From the NCBI GenBank assembly GCA_002007465.1, contig LNAC01000003.1, forward strand, positions 15,695,483-15,759,482: a DNA stretch of 64,000 nt, in the 5' to 3' direction. The DNA is from Ailurus styani. Its lineage: Eukaryota; Chordata; Mammalia; Carnivora; Ailuridae. The notes beneath the pieces are model-generated. The model was not told the DNA's origin. It made no database searches and worked only from the letters and a program-made list of their open reading frames with translations. Shown one piece after another: positions 45,100-57,290 of the stretch; position 1 is the first letter of the stretch; each line of letters begins with the position of its first letter. The position numbers and the translations under genes are program-made.

Positions 45100-47800
45100 T
45101 TTCTGAAGATCTCAAGAGACCTCTTCAAGTGTTCAGATAAATAGTATCACCACATGCAGGTAAGAACACAACCCAACCCCAGGGAAATAACCACTCAAAA
45201 GAAACAGAACAATCACCTGGCTCACACAGGACCAGGAATAATACCTGTGCTCACTATTCTCACAATTCACAGGGCAGTGGATAGAGGTACTTAGGGTACC
45301 GCCTAAACAGTGGAGCAAAATGAACCTTAGAATAAAGCTCTTTCATTCCAGTCTAATAAAATATAAAAGGAAGCTTCAAAAATATCAAACCTAATTGCAT
45401 TCCAAAATATAGCTCAAAGGGATTTATAGGTATCCAAAAATACTCATTTATTTATGTATTTTTATGTATGTGTACATACATATTATGTATTTATAGGACT
45501 ACAACAGTACTTGTTCCTCAACAGGACAAAATTTACAATGTCTGATAGTCAATAGAAGAATACTGGATCTGAAAAGAAGCAAAGGCTTACACCTGTAACG
45601 AGGACAAAAACCATCAATGAAGATAGACCCAAAAGGGCCCATAAAATAGAATAAATAGGTAAACATTAACACAATGAATGCAACTATATTTCAAATAAGA
45701 AGGTTAGAAAAGTTTGAGCTGATTAAGTAGAGACACAGAAGACATTATATTTATATCAAATATATGTATATATCATAATGTGGGTAATATAGTATATATG
45801 TATAAATCAGATTTAATTTAATAAAGATAAAAACACAATACCTGATGTGTGGTATACAGTATCCTGTTTAGTAACTGAAAAAAACAGGTCAATGAACTTA
45901 AAGACGCAGAAGTATAAACTATTTTATGTAAAATACTGAAAAAGAAAACTGATAAAATAGAACACCAATGTGTTATGTAGTAACATCCAGCACCTGAATA
46001 TAAGTAATTTGGATTATGAAAATAGAAGAAAGAAATAACTGCAGAAAATTATCCAAACTTTATAAAACTATAATTCCTCAGTGTTAAGTACTTCAATAAA
46101 CTCCAGATATAGGAAAACTTAAAAATAAAAAAAAAGGAACACATAGACATATCATAATCAAATTGTTTAAGCTCAATAATTAATACAAAATCATAAAATT
46201 GTCCACAGGGCAAAATATAAATCATATACAAAAAAAAACAAAGATAAGAATGTTGGCAATGTATTATCATTGAAAGCAATGCAAAAGAAAATGGGACAGC
46301 ATCATTAAAAAACTGAAAGAAAAAAGAATAACAGAATTCTATATATAGTGAAAACATCCTTCAAAAATATAAATGGAATAAATGCTTTTACAGATATATA
46401 AAAGCTGAAAGAATTGATCACTAGCTGACCTGACATGCAAAAATTGTGAAAGATAATCCTTTAGGCAAAAGAAACATAATATGCTCAGAAATCTATACCT
46501 ACACAAAGAAGAATTAGCACCAGAAATGCCGTGGGATAACCATAAAATATATCTTGTGAAAAGATAATTGACCATCTCATAAAAATGTTTGTAAAGTCCT
46601 TTTGATGATTTCACACACATAGAAATAAAATATATAACAATAATTATACAAAGGTCAGGAGAAGAAAAATGGAAAAGAATTTCGTAAGGATTTTAAACTA
46701 TGTGTAGTCACACGAACTTAAGGATGGACTGTGGTATGTTTAAAATGTATGCTTTAAAATCTAAAGCAATGACTAAAAGATAAAACAAAAAGTATATGAT
46801 TAATAAATAAAATGAAATAGGATAATAAGAAATAAAGATAATTAATATTTAAAAGGTAGGAAAAGTAGAAATGGGCGAAAAGACTACATGATTTTAATTT
46901 TAATTCACCAATTGCAATAATCATATTACATATAAATGATCTAGCCACCCCAACTTAAAAGCTGAGATTATCAGAATAAAAAAAAAGTTAACTGTGTATT
47001 GTCAATAAGAAACATATTTTAAATGCAAAGAACTAATATATTAAAAATAAAAGGATGTAAAACAATATAAAGTGCTAACACTAAAGAAAAGAAGCAAGGA
47101 TACCTACATTAACATCAGGCCAAGTAGATTTCAGACAAAGTAGCATATTACTAATAATAAAGAGTTTTGGTTTATAATCATAAAGGGGTAAATACACCAA
47201 GTGTACATAGCAATTCTAAAGAATAATAAGCTACCTATTAACAGATATTCAATGTAGACTCAAGATGAAATAGACATATCCACAATTCTAGCTAGAGAGT
47301 TGACTATTCCTCTCTAAATAACTGATAGAAAAATTAAAGAGAAAATCTATATGAGTTTAGAGGACTTAACATCAACCAACTTACCCTAACTGAAATTTAT
47401 AGAACACTTCATTTAAAAACAGGAGAATATATTGTCTTTTCAATTACACCAAAGAACATTTACAAAGATAGAGCATATTCCAGGACATAAAAGGAGTCTA
47501 AATAAATTTAATATTATTCATTATACAAAGTATGCTCTCTAACCCCGATGAAATTAAATTAGAATTCCATAATATAATTATATCTGGAAAATTTCCAAAT
47601 ATCTGGAAACCAAATAGTACACTTCTAAATGACAAAGATGAAATTAAAATGAAAATTAGAAAGTATTTGTACTGAATGGAAATAATAACTCATCATATCA
47701 AGCTATGTGGAAAGTGGCTAAAGCAGTACTTTAAGAGAAACATAAAGAACCGAAGGTTTATATCATAAAAAAAGAAAAGTCTCAGATTAATGACTTCAGG
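45100..47800 (+). mobile_element. Old LINE-1 (L1M), ORF1 region and ORF2 endonuclease region, plus
   Basis: A-rich sense L1 sequence in order: CATCAATGAAGATAGACCCA, CATAGACATATCATAATCAA, AACTGAAAGAAAAAAGAATA, AACATCCTTCAAAAATATAA and AAAGCTGAAAGAATTGATCA belong to the ORF1 side. GTAGATTTCAGACAAAGTAG, CCACAATTCTAGCTAGAGAG, GAACACTTCATTTAAAAACA, ATTCCAGGACATAAAAGGAG, TATCTGGAAAATTTCCAAAT and GCTAAAGCAGTACTTTAAGA belong to the ORF2 endonuclease side. It ends near 47800, where the LTR begins. All frames are destroyed; minus-strand frames of 64-102 codons here are A-rich shadows. Confidence 0.85.
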
Positions 47801-47820
47801 GATTGATAGATGTGATGTTG

Positions 47821-48634
47821 TGATTTATAATTGGAAACATACATTTGGTTTTTCTCCCAGTTCCTGGCACAGAACTCCTAAAACTCCCAGAATTTCTTAA
47901 GTGATAAAAGCCATAAAGGTGTCTTGATATTCCTAACAAACCCCTTTCAATCTGTTTATGTTAATGAGGTGACTCTTGGACCCTACCTAAGGATAGGCGC
48001 TAGTTGCCAGAGGCATTAACTATGTAATTGAAGAGTTGGAACTTTCAATCCCCTTGAGGGAAGGGAGAGGGATTGGAGGTTGAATTAATTACCAATGACC
48101 AATGATTTAATCAATCATGTCTATCTAATGAGACCTCTATAAAAACACAAAAGGACTTGGTTGAGAGAACTTCTGGGTTGGTGAACATGTGGAAATTTGG
48201 GGAGAGTATCATGCTAAGAGAAGGCCTGGAACCTTCAAGTCCCTTCCCTATACCTTGCCCTATACATGTCTTCATCTGGCTCTTCTGGAGGTCTATTATT
48301 TTATAATAAATCACCGAGCTATTAAGTAAAATGTTTCTTTGAGCTCTGTGAGACACACTAGCAAATCAATTGAAACCATGAAGGGGGTCATTGGTTCTTC
48401 CAGTTTATAGGCAGCAGTCAGAAGCACAGGTAACAACCTAAATTTGCTACTGGAGTCTCAAGTATTGGAGGGGGTAGAGGAGGAAACAGTCTTATGGGAC
48501 TGTGTCCCTGACCTGTGGAATCTGATGCTCTCAGTAGATAGTGTCAGAATTTAGTTGAATTATAGGATATCCACTTGTGATGGAGAATAGCTTGATGTGG
48601 GAAAAGAATCCATGCATTAGAATTGATCCCAGAA
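47821..48634 (+). mobile_element. Solo LTR of an endogenous retrovirus, copy 1, plus
   Basis: Aligns over its length with 60194-60990. Shared landmarks: TGATTTATAAT at the start; GGCACAGAACTCCTAAAACT; GCTAGTTGCCAGAGGCATTA; CCAATGACCAATGATTTAAT; TATA-type CTCTATAAAAACAC (48137-48150); TACCTTGCCCTATACATGTC; a polyadenylation signal AATAAA in TTATAATAAATCACC (48302-48316); AAAATGTTTCTTTGAGCTCT; and GGGACTGTGTCCCTGACCTG. The order TATA box then AATAAA is LTR-like (U3-R-U5). No gag, pol or env sequence adjoins it. The exact family name is not claimed. Confidence 0.8.
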
Positions 48635-48990
48635 TATTTTTTGTCCTTTCTCTATTTTATAATTGTTACTCCGTTGTCTCTGATTACATGAGATATCTGT
48701 TAGAATTCTCATCCTTATTTCTTTGCAAGGAATGTCTTATTTTCTCTAGCTCTCTTCATAATTTTCTCTTTATTTTTGCTTTACATATTAAATATGATGT
48801 GTTCAGATGTGTGCTGTTTGTTTTGGTACTTCTACAAAATATAATTCTCTGATGTCATTCATTGATTTTGGATAATTCTCAGACATAATCTCTTCAAGTA
48901 TTATTTTTTGTATTGTTCTTTCTCATTGTAACTTTCTAGGATTTCACTGACATGTATATTACATTATTTGATGTTTTTCAGTGCTTTTTT

Positions 48991-49179
48991 TTTTTAAAAG
49001 ATTTTATTTATTTATTTCACAGAGGGAGCGAGATCACAAGGAGGCAGAGAGGCAGGCGGGGGGGGGGAGCAGGCTCCCCGCTGAGCAGAGAGCCCGATGC
49101 GGGCCTCGATCCCAGGACCCTGAGATCATGACCTGAGCCGAAAGCAGAGGCTTTAACCCACTGAGCCACCCAGGTGCCC
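48991..49179 (-). mobile_element. Young CAN-SINE, minus
   Basis: Near-consensus, with retained CpGs (GATGCGGGCCTCGATCCCAG) and a G11 run in the linker. The antisense head is CCACTGAGCCACCCAGG. The target duplication TTTCAGTGCTTTTTT is perfect over 15 bp (48976-48990 and 49180-49194). Confidence 0.96.
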
Positions 49180-49399
49180 TTTCAGTGCTTTTTTATTCTC
49201 ACTTTGGTAATTGCTATTGAATGAACTACCTCCAAGTTCACTAATTCTCCCCTCATTTGTATTAATACTACTAATGAACACTTCAAAGGAATTCTTCATT
49301 TCTTTGCTGTTTATTTCATTTCTAGTAACTCTGAGTTGCTAACCTGATCATGCATTTTGTCATCATTTCCACTAGAACTTTTAACCTATCAATCAGTTA

Positions 49400-49441
49400 T
49401 GGTGATGGTGATGATGATGATAAAGATGATGACAATGATAT
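49400..49441 (+). repeat. Degenerate (GAT)n run
   Basis: ATGGTGATGGTGATGATGAT and following GATAAAGATGATGACAATGA units. Short and imperfect. Confidence 0.75.
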
Positions 49442-49600
49442 TTAAATTCTGTTAATTCTAATATTTGGGTTATCTCTAAGTCTGTTTCTGTTTGTGGCTT
49501 TTATATTGACAATGGGTTGTATTTTATTGCTGTGTGTGTCACAGTCTTGATTTTTTTAATTGAATGCCTCAAATCATGCATAGAATGGCAGAGACTAAAG

Positions 49601-50128
49601 GTAAAGAATGTTTATACCTAGAAATGGACATGATTTTTGCTAGGCCATTATTGAGAGAGGCTACATTAATCTACTCAGGAGTTAAGCTGGGGTTGAATAT
49701 TTGTGTTGTTGTTTATTAACGTCAAAAGCTTCAAATTCCTCTAGCTTTGGATGCTGTAGGATGACTGCTCTTTTGCCTGAGAGTTTTAATCAAAGTTTTC
49801 ATTCTCCCCTCAACTCTCAGCCTTTCTTGAGCACCTGCGCCATTAAGGGACTCTTTCTCCAGGTACTTGCCCACTCCCAGCACTTCATTTTTGTTGATGC
49901 TTACTTCATGCTTACTAGCTTGGTGGTCAAGCAGGTCATTATTTGATGTCATAGTTCATCCCAGTCAGGCAAGGTATGTTTGCCTGAATCTCAGTGTGGG
50001 GTTTTCTAAACGATCCTGTTCCTCCTTCCTTTTGCTGTCAAAACCTATCATGTAAATTTTGGGAACTTTTGTAGGAGAATTTCCATCTTTTCTGCCAGCT
50101 GTGAGGGATTTCTAATGGTATTTGTATA
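49601..50128. other. Non-coding DNA
   Basis: May be a continuation of the antisense L1M. Sense and antisense frames of 62-81 codons overlap here and have no domain. Confidence 0.35.
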
Positions 50129-50661
50129 TAATTAATCCTTGAACACATGGGTTTGAACTATGCAAGTCTATATATACATGGATTTTTCTATAGTACAGTA
50201 TTACAAATGTATTTTCTCTTCTTTATTATTTTCATTAAAAAAGATTTATGTATTATTTTTGAAAGGGGGGAAGGGGCAGAGGGAGGAAGAGAAAGAGAGA
50301 AGTATACTCCCTCCCTGAGTGAGGAGCCTGATATGGGGCCCAGTATTGCCACCCTGAGAACACGACCTTAGCTGAAATTAAGAGTCAGATGCTTAACCGA
50401 CTGAGCCACCCAGGTGTCCTTCTTTATGATTTTCTTAATAATATTTTATTTTCTATAGGTTACTTTATTGTAAGGCTACAGTATATAATACATACAGCAT
50501 ACGAATTATATGTTAATCAATTATTTATGTTATCAGTAAGGCTTCTGGTCAACAGTAGGCTATGAACAGTTAAGTTCTGAGGGAATCAAAAGTTATACAC
50601 AATTTTTTGACTGTGCAGGGGATCTGTATCCTTAATCCCTGTGCTGTTCAAGAATCAACTG
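50129..50661. mobile_element. MER2/Tigger-type DNA transposon (nonautonomous)
   Basis: The left end TTAATCCTTGAACACATGGG (50132-50151) and the right end CCCTGTGCTGTTCAAGAATC-AACTG (50637-50661) are inverted repeats, each bordered by TA. The interior includes GGTTACTTTATTGTAAGGCT and GTAAGGCTTCTGGTCAACAG, which match MER2-like pogo/Tigger elements. A CAN-SINE (50236-50419) splits it. Confidence 0.88.
50236..50419 (-). mobile_element. CAN-SINE nested in MER2, minus
   Basis: Antisense tail AAAAAAGATTTATGTATTAT, G/A-rich linker, and head GACTGAGCCACCCAGGTGTC. TTCTTTATTATTTTCA (50219-50234) and TTCTTTATGATTTTCT (50420-50435) are a 16-bp target duplication with two mismatches, made of MER2 sequence. 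Confidence 0.94.
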
Positions 50662-50694
50662 TATATAATAAGTAGAAAAAAGACCAGCCAGAGA

Positions 50695-51042
50695 TGTCTT
50701 CTATGGGCTGAATTGTGTCTGTCCAAATATGTTCGATATGTTGAAGCCCTGACCCCCAATGTGACTATATCTGGAGATAAGGAATTGAGGGTGTGATCAA
50801 GTTTCACTGAGGTCATAAGGGTTTGTGCTAAACTGATGATACTGTGACTTATAAGAACAGAAAGCGAGCAAGAGAGAGAGATCCCTTTTTCCATCACATG
50901 AGGACACAGCAAAAAAGTGGTCTTCTACTAACCAAAAAGGGGGTGTCAACAGAACTTGATCATGCTGGCACCCTGATCCCAGACTTCAAGGCTCTGGCGC
51001 TGTTTAAGTCCCCCAGTCTATGTATTTGTTATGGAAGCCCTA
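50695..51042 (+). mobile_element. MaLR-like LTR, first copy, plus
   Basis: ATGGGCTGAATTGTGTCTGT, GTTGAAGCCCTGACCCCCAA, CACATGAGGACACAGCA, CACCCTGATCCCAGACTTCA, AGGCTCTGGCGCTGTTTAAG, then TATTTGTTATGGAAGCCCTA with ACTGATAAG. This is the ordered layout of a common ERVL-MaLR-type LTR. Family by recall. Confidence 0.65.
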
Positions 51043-51044
51043 AC

Positions 51045-51515
51045 TGATAAGATGATGTCCATGTCTTAGTTCCTAGAACTGTGAATATGTTTCCTTAAAT
51101 GTTAAGAAGGACATTACAGATGCAATGGAGAGATTATCCTGGATTATCCAGGTGGGTCTAACCTGCTCACATGAGTCTTTAAAGTGAAGAGCTTTTCCTG
51201 GCTATGGTCAGAGATATGACAACTGAAGGAGGGTCAGAGAGAGATTTGACACGTTGTCTCTGAAGATGGAGGAAAGGGGCAAGACCCAAGAGATATGGTT
51301 GCCTTCTAAAAGCTGAAAAAGACAAGGAAATAGATTATCCCCTAGAGCCTTCAAGAGACACACAGCCCTACTGACACTGTGATTTTTGTTCAGTGAGATA
51401 TGTATAGGTATTCTGACCTACACATATGTAATCAAATTGATTTGTATTGTTTAAAATGCAAAGCATGTGATAATTTCTTATAGTAGCAAAACGAAAGTTA
51501 TCTAATATAGAATTC
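51045..51515 (+). mobile_element. MaLR-like LTR, second related copy, plus
   Basis: GATGTCCATGTCTTAGTTCC, AGAACTGTGAATATGTTTCC, GAGATTATCCTGGATTATCC, GGGTCAGAGAGAGATTTGAC, AAAAGCTGAAAAAGACAAGG and AGATTATCCCCTAGAGCCTT, then GTAGCAAAACGAAAGTTATC. A second LTR-type repeat of the same general class, directly following the first in the same orientation. Confidence 0.65.
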
Positions 51516-51559
51516 TGGGCCCATAGTTGTTTTCTGTCCCTACTACTGTCCCACACGTA

Positions 51560-51773
51560 GACCTTTTTTTGTTTTGTTTGTTGTTTTGTTTTAGAGAGAG
51601 AGAGGGAAATGGCAGAAAGCAAGGGAGAGAGAGTATCTTAAGCTAGCTCCATGCCCAGTGCACAGTCCTATGTGGGGATTGATCTCACAACCCTGAGATC
51701 ATGACCACAAGATCATTCCCTGAGCTGAAATCAAGAGTTGGTTACTTAACGGATTGAGCCACCCAGGCATCAC
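51560..51773 (-). mobile_element. Older CAN-SINE with internal duplication, minus
   Basis: AGAGAGAGAGAGGGAAATGG linker, ACAACCCTGAGATCATGACC, then a second GATCAT (AAGATCATTCCCTGAGCTGA) suggesting a small internal duplication, and the head GATTGAGCCACCCAGGCATC. The flanks CCACACGTAGACC-TTTTTTT (51551-) and CTCAAATGTAGACACTTTTT (51774-) resemble a diverged target duplication. Confidence 0.88.
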
Positions 51774-54684
51774 TCAAATGTAGACACTTTTTATTTGTTT
51801 TCTTTTTACTCTTCCCCCAGTGGCAATAATTCTTCAACTGTGCCCTCAGAAAAAAGGTGGAAAAAAAAGTGGAAAAAAAAAAAAAAGATTTGTTGTTCCT
51901 CCCCCTTGTGGTTTCTGCTCTTTAGGACAGAAAGTTCTAGGTCCCTTTTAAAACCTTTCCTGTATCTCAGTAATTGGCACCCTCTCTCAAGCTAGAACCA
52001 TAAAAGGGGACTCTCCAATTTTCCTCCCTTCCTCAATTTTTTTCATGAGTCCCCAGTAGAGGAGAAAAATGTACATGTCATTACAAACTCCCTTTTTATC
52101 TTAGCTTAAGGTCTTCTGTGCTTTCATGCTTAGCACATACTTGACATTTAACTATTTGTTAAATTTTTTAGCTGAATTATTCTTATTCTGACTATATGAA
52201 AACCAGGGGCTATTCCTCCCATACTTTTCCATAGATGGGCCAGTGTTTATGTTCTGTTTCTCCTAGGAGAGTCTAGTCTTCCTTGAATTAATACTACTTG
52301 ATTTAAAAAAAGAAAAGTTACAATTTTGTATCTTATCTGGCTTTTCTTTATAATAAGGATGGGGGCAATGCTTTTTTTACCTTTCTACATCCCAAGCAGA
52401 AGCAAATTCCAATTCTGCTTTTAATTCAGGTCTTTTGCCTATTTTGTTCATGAACATGAAGGGATATAATTAAATGTATGCCCTAAAATTTACCATGTCT
52501 AATAAAATATTTGTATTACACATTCCAGCATGAATAGATTATGCTTGTAAAATCTATTTGTTAATAGAAATTAACCACCTATTTTACTTTTATCTGGACT
52601 TTCTCATTTTCTATGCCTATACTAAAATATGATAAATATTAAAATTAATGTTCTAATAAGAATATATTCCCAAAATAAGGTAAATAAAGTGTAATTATAT
52701 AAACTATGTTATAAAAATTATTTATAAATATATATCAAACATCAATATGAATGTGAAGAAAGAATCTCTAATATTCTGAGAGCATGAATTTAAATTAGTA
52801 GAAATACTAATTTTCTAGAGACCCAAAAATTATCTTCTGGATATCTTTTCTGGAGGAATTATGCACATATACATAAGAAAATAATAATGTTCTTCCAATA
52901 GTTTTGTAATAAAGAAAACTTGAAAGAAGTCTTAAGCAACATAGAAAAGGTTAGGAAAGATGGAGTTTGTACATACAAAAATATTGAAAATTTTGTTCGT
53001 TAATCTTTAGTCAAATTACACTGCTATTTATTTTACTCTCTGTATTTTCTGAATCTTTATACCGTTTCCTAGTCATAAAAAATATTACATTGGTTATAAT
53101 TTATAATCAGTTTTGACAATGTCTTGCTTTAATTTGTACTTGAGCTCCTCCAGACTTCTTCTAGGCAATATTGTATGCTATTTTTAAGCGTGAGACATTG
53201 ATTGGACTTTATTCTTTCTTTTGGACAGTTGACTAAATCTTAAAGGTGTTGTAAATCTTGTTATTACCCTTAGCAATATTAGGTACCTAACATATTATTA
53301 TTGCTTGTGGATTGAGTGGGCATATTGGCAATTCCTTTGTCCTAATCATCCACATATTTTTTATTGAAAGAACAGAAATAAGGAATGTTTCCTGTTGGGT
53401 ACCACAGGATATCCCACTCACATTTAGCTACCAGCAACTATCTTGCAGTTCAGCCCCAAGGCCTATTACTAGTCTTACCACCAGCATTGGTATATACAGA
53501 TCTAGTGGGAAGGGAAGATAGAGGCCAAAATATTTTCTAGAGTTTGATCAGCAGTCAATAACAACCTTATTGTAATATGGCACACGTTTACCTATTGATC
53601 TCTGATTAGCAATACAGAAATTCTCATAGCCTTCTGAGAAAGGGACTAAAATAATGTGGGGACCTAGAAGATTCTAAATATGTGATTTTCATATTTTAAG
53701 TTTGAGATTGAATATGGTAGGCATATGGTTCTCTGTTTACGAAGGAAGCTTAGGAGTACATGTCAGAACATTTAAGAGGCAAGAATGCATCATAATTCAT
53801 CATCACATATCTCCATATTTTTAGTGAGCAGATTTAGGAGTTAGGACAAAAACCTGTTAATAAAATAAACACAACCAGAAACAAAAGTTAGTATGAAAGT
53901 TACTGAAAGCATCAAAATAAGTAAACTTCAAGAACTCAACTAAGCTGATTACTTAGTTCTTCTCTGTGTTATGTGACAGTTATCATAAAGGAAAATGAAT
54001 GATAATAAATGATAATCAAGATAACCGCAATTTACTGAGTAGGTACTATGTTCAATAAAACTTTCAATTCTTTTATATATTTTATTCAATGACAAAAATC
54101 ATAATTACAATAAATAAATTTTATTACAATAAATAACTGATTCCATCAGTATTATCTGCATGTAACTTTGCCTTTTAGATTCTATTTGACTTTTTTATAC
54201 ATTTTTAAAAAAGTTTATTTTTGTAATATGAATTTCCTAAGACCTTATTATTTTTGCTGCAGTCTTTAATATACACGAAGATATTACACATTTATATTAC
54301 CATCATTTGCATGTGTATCTACACACATAAATAATATAGGAGATTCATAGATCATGTTTCATTTTAATTCCCCTTATAGAAATGCATTTAGTTATCTTTA
54401 GCAGCTCTTATAAATTTATTTTAATTATGGCAGCATTTAGGTTTGGACATTCTTTTAGTTTACTTGTAATTTTGTATTGTTTTCAATTGGTTTTCCAATT
54501 CATTTTTAGTTAATATAAATTATAATTAAATCATGTGTTACCTTTAAGTGCTTTTAAAATGTTCCTCATGATGTTAGAATTATCTGCTCATTAATTAACC
54601 TTAAAACCTTTTGATGCATTTTATATATTTTATTTTAATGTTCAAATTATTTGATAGACTTGTAGGGGTGGAAAACTTTTCCCT
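51774..54684. other. Unique AT-rich DNA
   Basis: About 2.9 kb in which I recognise no transposon. The only larger frames (66 codons at 51795-51995, 69 at 53312-53521) show no domain. Possible distant regulatory sequence cannot be judged without alignments. Confidence 0.4.
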
Positions 54685-55210
54685 TCTTCCCTTCTAGGTT
54701 TGGATGACCTAATAATTAAGTTGACATGAAACTGATTAAAAGGAGAAAAACAAATTTAATTTCATATATACAGGAACCCATAGAAATATGAGATTCAAAG
54801 AAGTGACCATAGCAGGCATCTTTCATACCTTTAGATAAAGAAATAATAAATTTTTGTAGAATTGATAAGACAAAGGGGTTTGAGTTTGGGATAGTAAACT
54901 ACTAAAGAAGTAACAAAGTTTGTTGTACAGCCTTCCTGGTCCTAAAATTTTCTATCTCTGGAAAGAAAGATGTTTTCTACCCTCATGGCACAAGGAATGT
55001 ACCTTTCACATCGGAGGTTCATTTCCTGCCTTCAGAGACAAAGAAGGGTCAAGTGTCCTTGCCCTGGCTGTCTCTTAAGTAACTTTAACTCAAAATAATC
55101 AGTATGCTAAAGTGGCCTATTATGAGGTAGCATTATCTATTGCTCTTGAGAATACTTACTGCAGATATAAGCATCCCTTAATAAGTTGTTTTCAAAAATT
55201 ACTTTAGAAA
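54685..55210 (-). mobile_element. Possible ancient LTR-like repeat
   Basis: GAAACTGATTAAAAGGAGAA, CAGGAACCCATAGAAATATG, CTCTGGAAAGAAAGATGTTT, CTACCCTCATGGCACAAGGA and CAGAGACAAAGAAGGGTCAA recall a common old eutherian repeat. The strand and family are unsure. Confidence 0.3.
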
Positions 55211-57149
55211 ACATTTGTTTTGCAAGCCATGTTTTTGCACAGAATATCAAATAAAACAATTTTTTTGGTTGTTATTTAGCTTTTAAGTTAGACATATGAT
55301 ATATAGTTTTCCAGGAAAATTTAACTGTGACTCTTTGGGATTAATGATTTATTCTAGAATGGATTTTCAACTGACCAATATATAAACAAAATCATTAAAG
55401 AAAAATAAAAATGGCCACAACGTTTTCCTTTTTCCAATCCTTTGGGACTCCTTGTCCTGCATGATTTCCTCAAGATAATGGCAAATGGTTCGTCAATGAC
55501 ATCTGACATTTCCTTAATTACCCTCAGGGCACATGACAGGAAGATATTCTGATTTGAATTCTTTCAATTTTTCCAGGAGATTTTTTCTCATTTCATCCTG
55601 ACTCTCATTCTGTGCTGCAGGTAACAGGTTTACTTCAACGCTAAAAGCTTTATTGCTGTCTATGATCAGTGTTTCTCCTTACCTGTCAAAGTAAGGTAAT
55701 TTCCTCTCATTCTCCTTTTTTTCTTTTTTTAATATATTCACATACTTTTGTGGTTGGAGAGGTAATTTTTTATGGCCTGTGTTAGGGGCATTTCCTCTCT
55801 ATTTCTGGCCTTCCAACATTAAACCTAAATAAGTGCAGAAATTAGACATTTCAACTTCTTTATTCTTTATTTTGAATTCTTTATTTTGTACAGGATTTTT
55901 TTTTTAATTCAGTGATCAATTATTGAGTTTCCAAGCACATTTTCACATTCAATTTAGTGACACAATGGGATTTCATCAAAATGAATTCCCAGTAAGTGAA
56001 ATTTCAAAATACTTTTATTATATTCAAGCCGAATTTTACCTGGGCAAGAGTTAGTGGCACAAATTCATCAGAAACATTCTCTTTATGGGGGCAAAAATAT
56101 TGGATTTTGGATTTGGAAACCAGAGGATATGGGTTAAATTGTATCTTTGTGACCCTGGAATTACCCTCATACACACACACACACACACACATATGTATAT
56201 TATATATAATAAATATAAATAAAATACAAATATATGTATATAATATATGATAACATGGTTAATAATCCCTGCCCTACCTACCTCACAAAGAAAAGTGCAT
56301 ATGAATGCACTTTATAGACCACGAACCTATAGACAAATGCAGTATACTATTGTTAAAAATATATTCTGTAAGGAACAAATAAGAAAAGGACTCTGAGAAA
56401 CTGAGAGAAACTGTTGAGGTCATGTCTTCCAAACTTAAGCTTTCCCATAGCATTTACATTTATCCTTCAGAAACTCCATTGTATACTTTATTTAGTCAGA
56501 TGTTACCGGGTAAAGGAAATCTCCTGCTTTTTGTAGCTCTATGCTGTAAAAATGGATAATCCCTATGTTATTCCCTAAGGGAGTAGGAGGCTATCAAAAG
56601 CTCTTCCCACACAACTCTCTCCAGCTGAGTTGATACATATACCTTTTCAGTTCAATGTCAAGCTCCCATTGAACTCTGTGTCAGATGAACTGCTCTTCAA
56701 ATTTCCTTATAAGTTTCATTGCTAGTTTGCTCACCGATGCTGAGATGTTGCCACTTGGTATATTCTCACTTCCTATGCCCAGGGCTAATTCCCTGATATC
56801 AGACAACTGGAGAACATGAAATGTTCAAGTCTTACTGGGAGGCTGTCTTCCTTTAATATTTCACATCTGTCATTCCATTTTATTAAGCCAGATATTGCAA
56901 AACACAAAGAGGAAAAAGGGCTTCAGAGTCTGCATCAGGGTATGTGATGAAGAAAAAAAGGGATGATGTGTTTTGCACTTGATACATTTGAATTTTTAAG
57001 ATATTAATGTTAGTGATTAAAGTGCCTAAGATGATGTCCTAAGTAAAACTAACCATGGTTTAATTTTTGCTCCAATGGGCCCAAAGGCCTTTCTTTTTCC
57101 AAGAAAATTACTTAGAATTTAAGTACTTACTGGCTAAGTATTAGCCCCA
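55211..57149. other. Unique AT-rich DNA
   Basis: Contains a (CA)n/(TA)n microsatellite (56169-56245). No other recognised element; frames of 62-84 codons run through the microsatellite. Confidence 0.4.
56169..56245 (+). repeat. (CA)n followed by TA-rich microsatellite
   Basis: About eleven CA units, then TATGTATATTATATATAATA and similar. Confidence 0.9.
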
Positions 57150-57290
57150 GGCTTTGGACATTCACTCAACTTCATTTAGACTCCATTTTCAAAGTTGTAA
57201 AATGGGAATAGTAATATTTACCTATCCCAAAATCTGGGTGAACAGTAATGAAGAAAATATATAAAGAAACATTTTTGAAAGAAGTACAAT
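57150..57290 (+). mobile_element. MIR fragment, plus
   Basis: GACATTCACTCAACTTCATT, TAGACTCCATTTTCAAAGTT and GTAAAATGGGAATAGTAATA, then TTTACCTATCCC: an unmistakable MIR centre ('cctcatctgtaaaatggg'). Confidence 0.8.

Larger units (their letters stand above)
48635..49600 (-). mobile_element. Old LINE-1 (L1M) ORF1-side sequence, antisense
   Basis: TCTGATTACATGAGATATCT, TTTCTCTTTATTTTTGCTTT, AATATGATGTGTTCAGATGT, GATTTTGGATAATTCTCAGA, CATAATCTCTTCAAGTATTA and CCAAGTTCACTAATTCTCCC are the antisense order of an old L1 region. The same region appears in sense at 45100-46600. A young CAN-SINE interrupts it at 48991-49179. The 3' limit is uncertain. Confidence 0.7.

Noticed and set aside
46049..46948. 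Several hydrophobic minus-strand frames of 64-102 codons
   Set aside because: The plus strand here is A-rich sense L1M. Its complement gives phenylalanine/leucine/tyrosine-rich chance frames.
48111..48356. Minus-strand frame sharing motifs with 60467-60727
   Set aside because: The shared peptide comes from the common LTR sequence read antisense. It is not evidence of a gene family.
56169..56245. CA/TA tract as a regulatory Z-DNA site
   Set aside because: Ordinary dinucleotide microsatellite with no promoter nearby.
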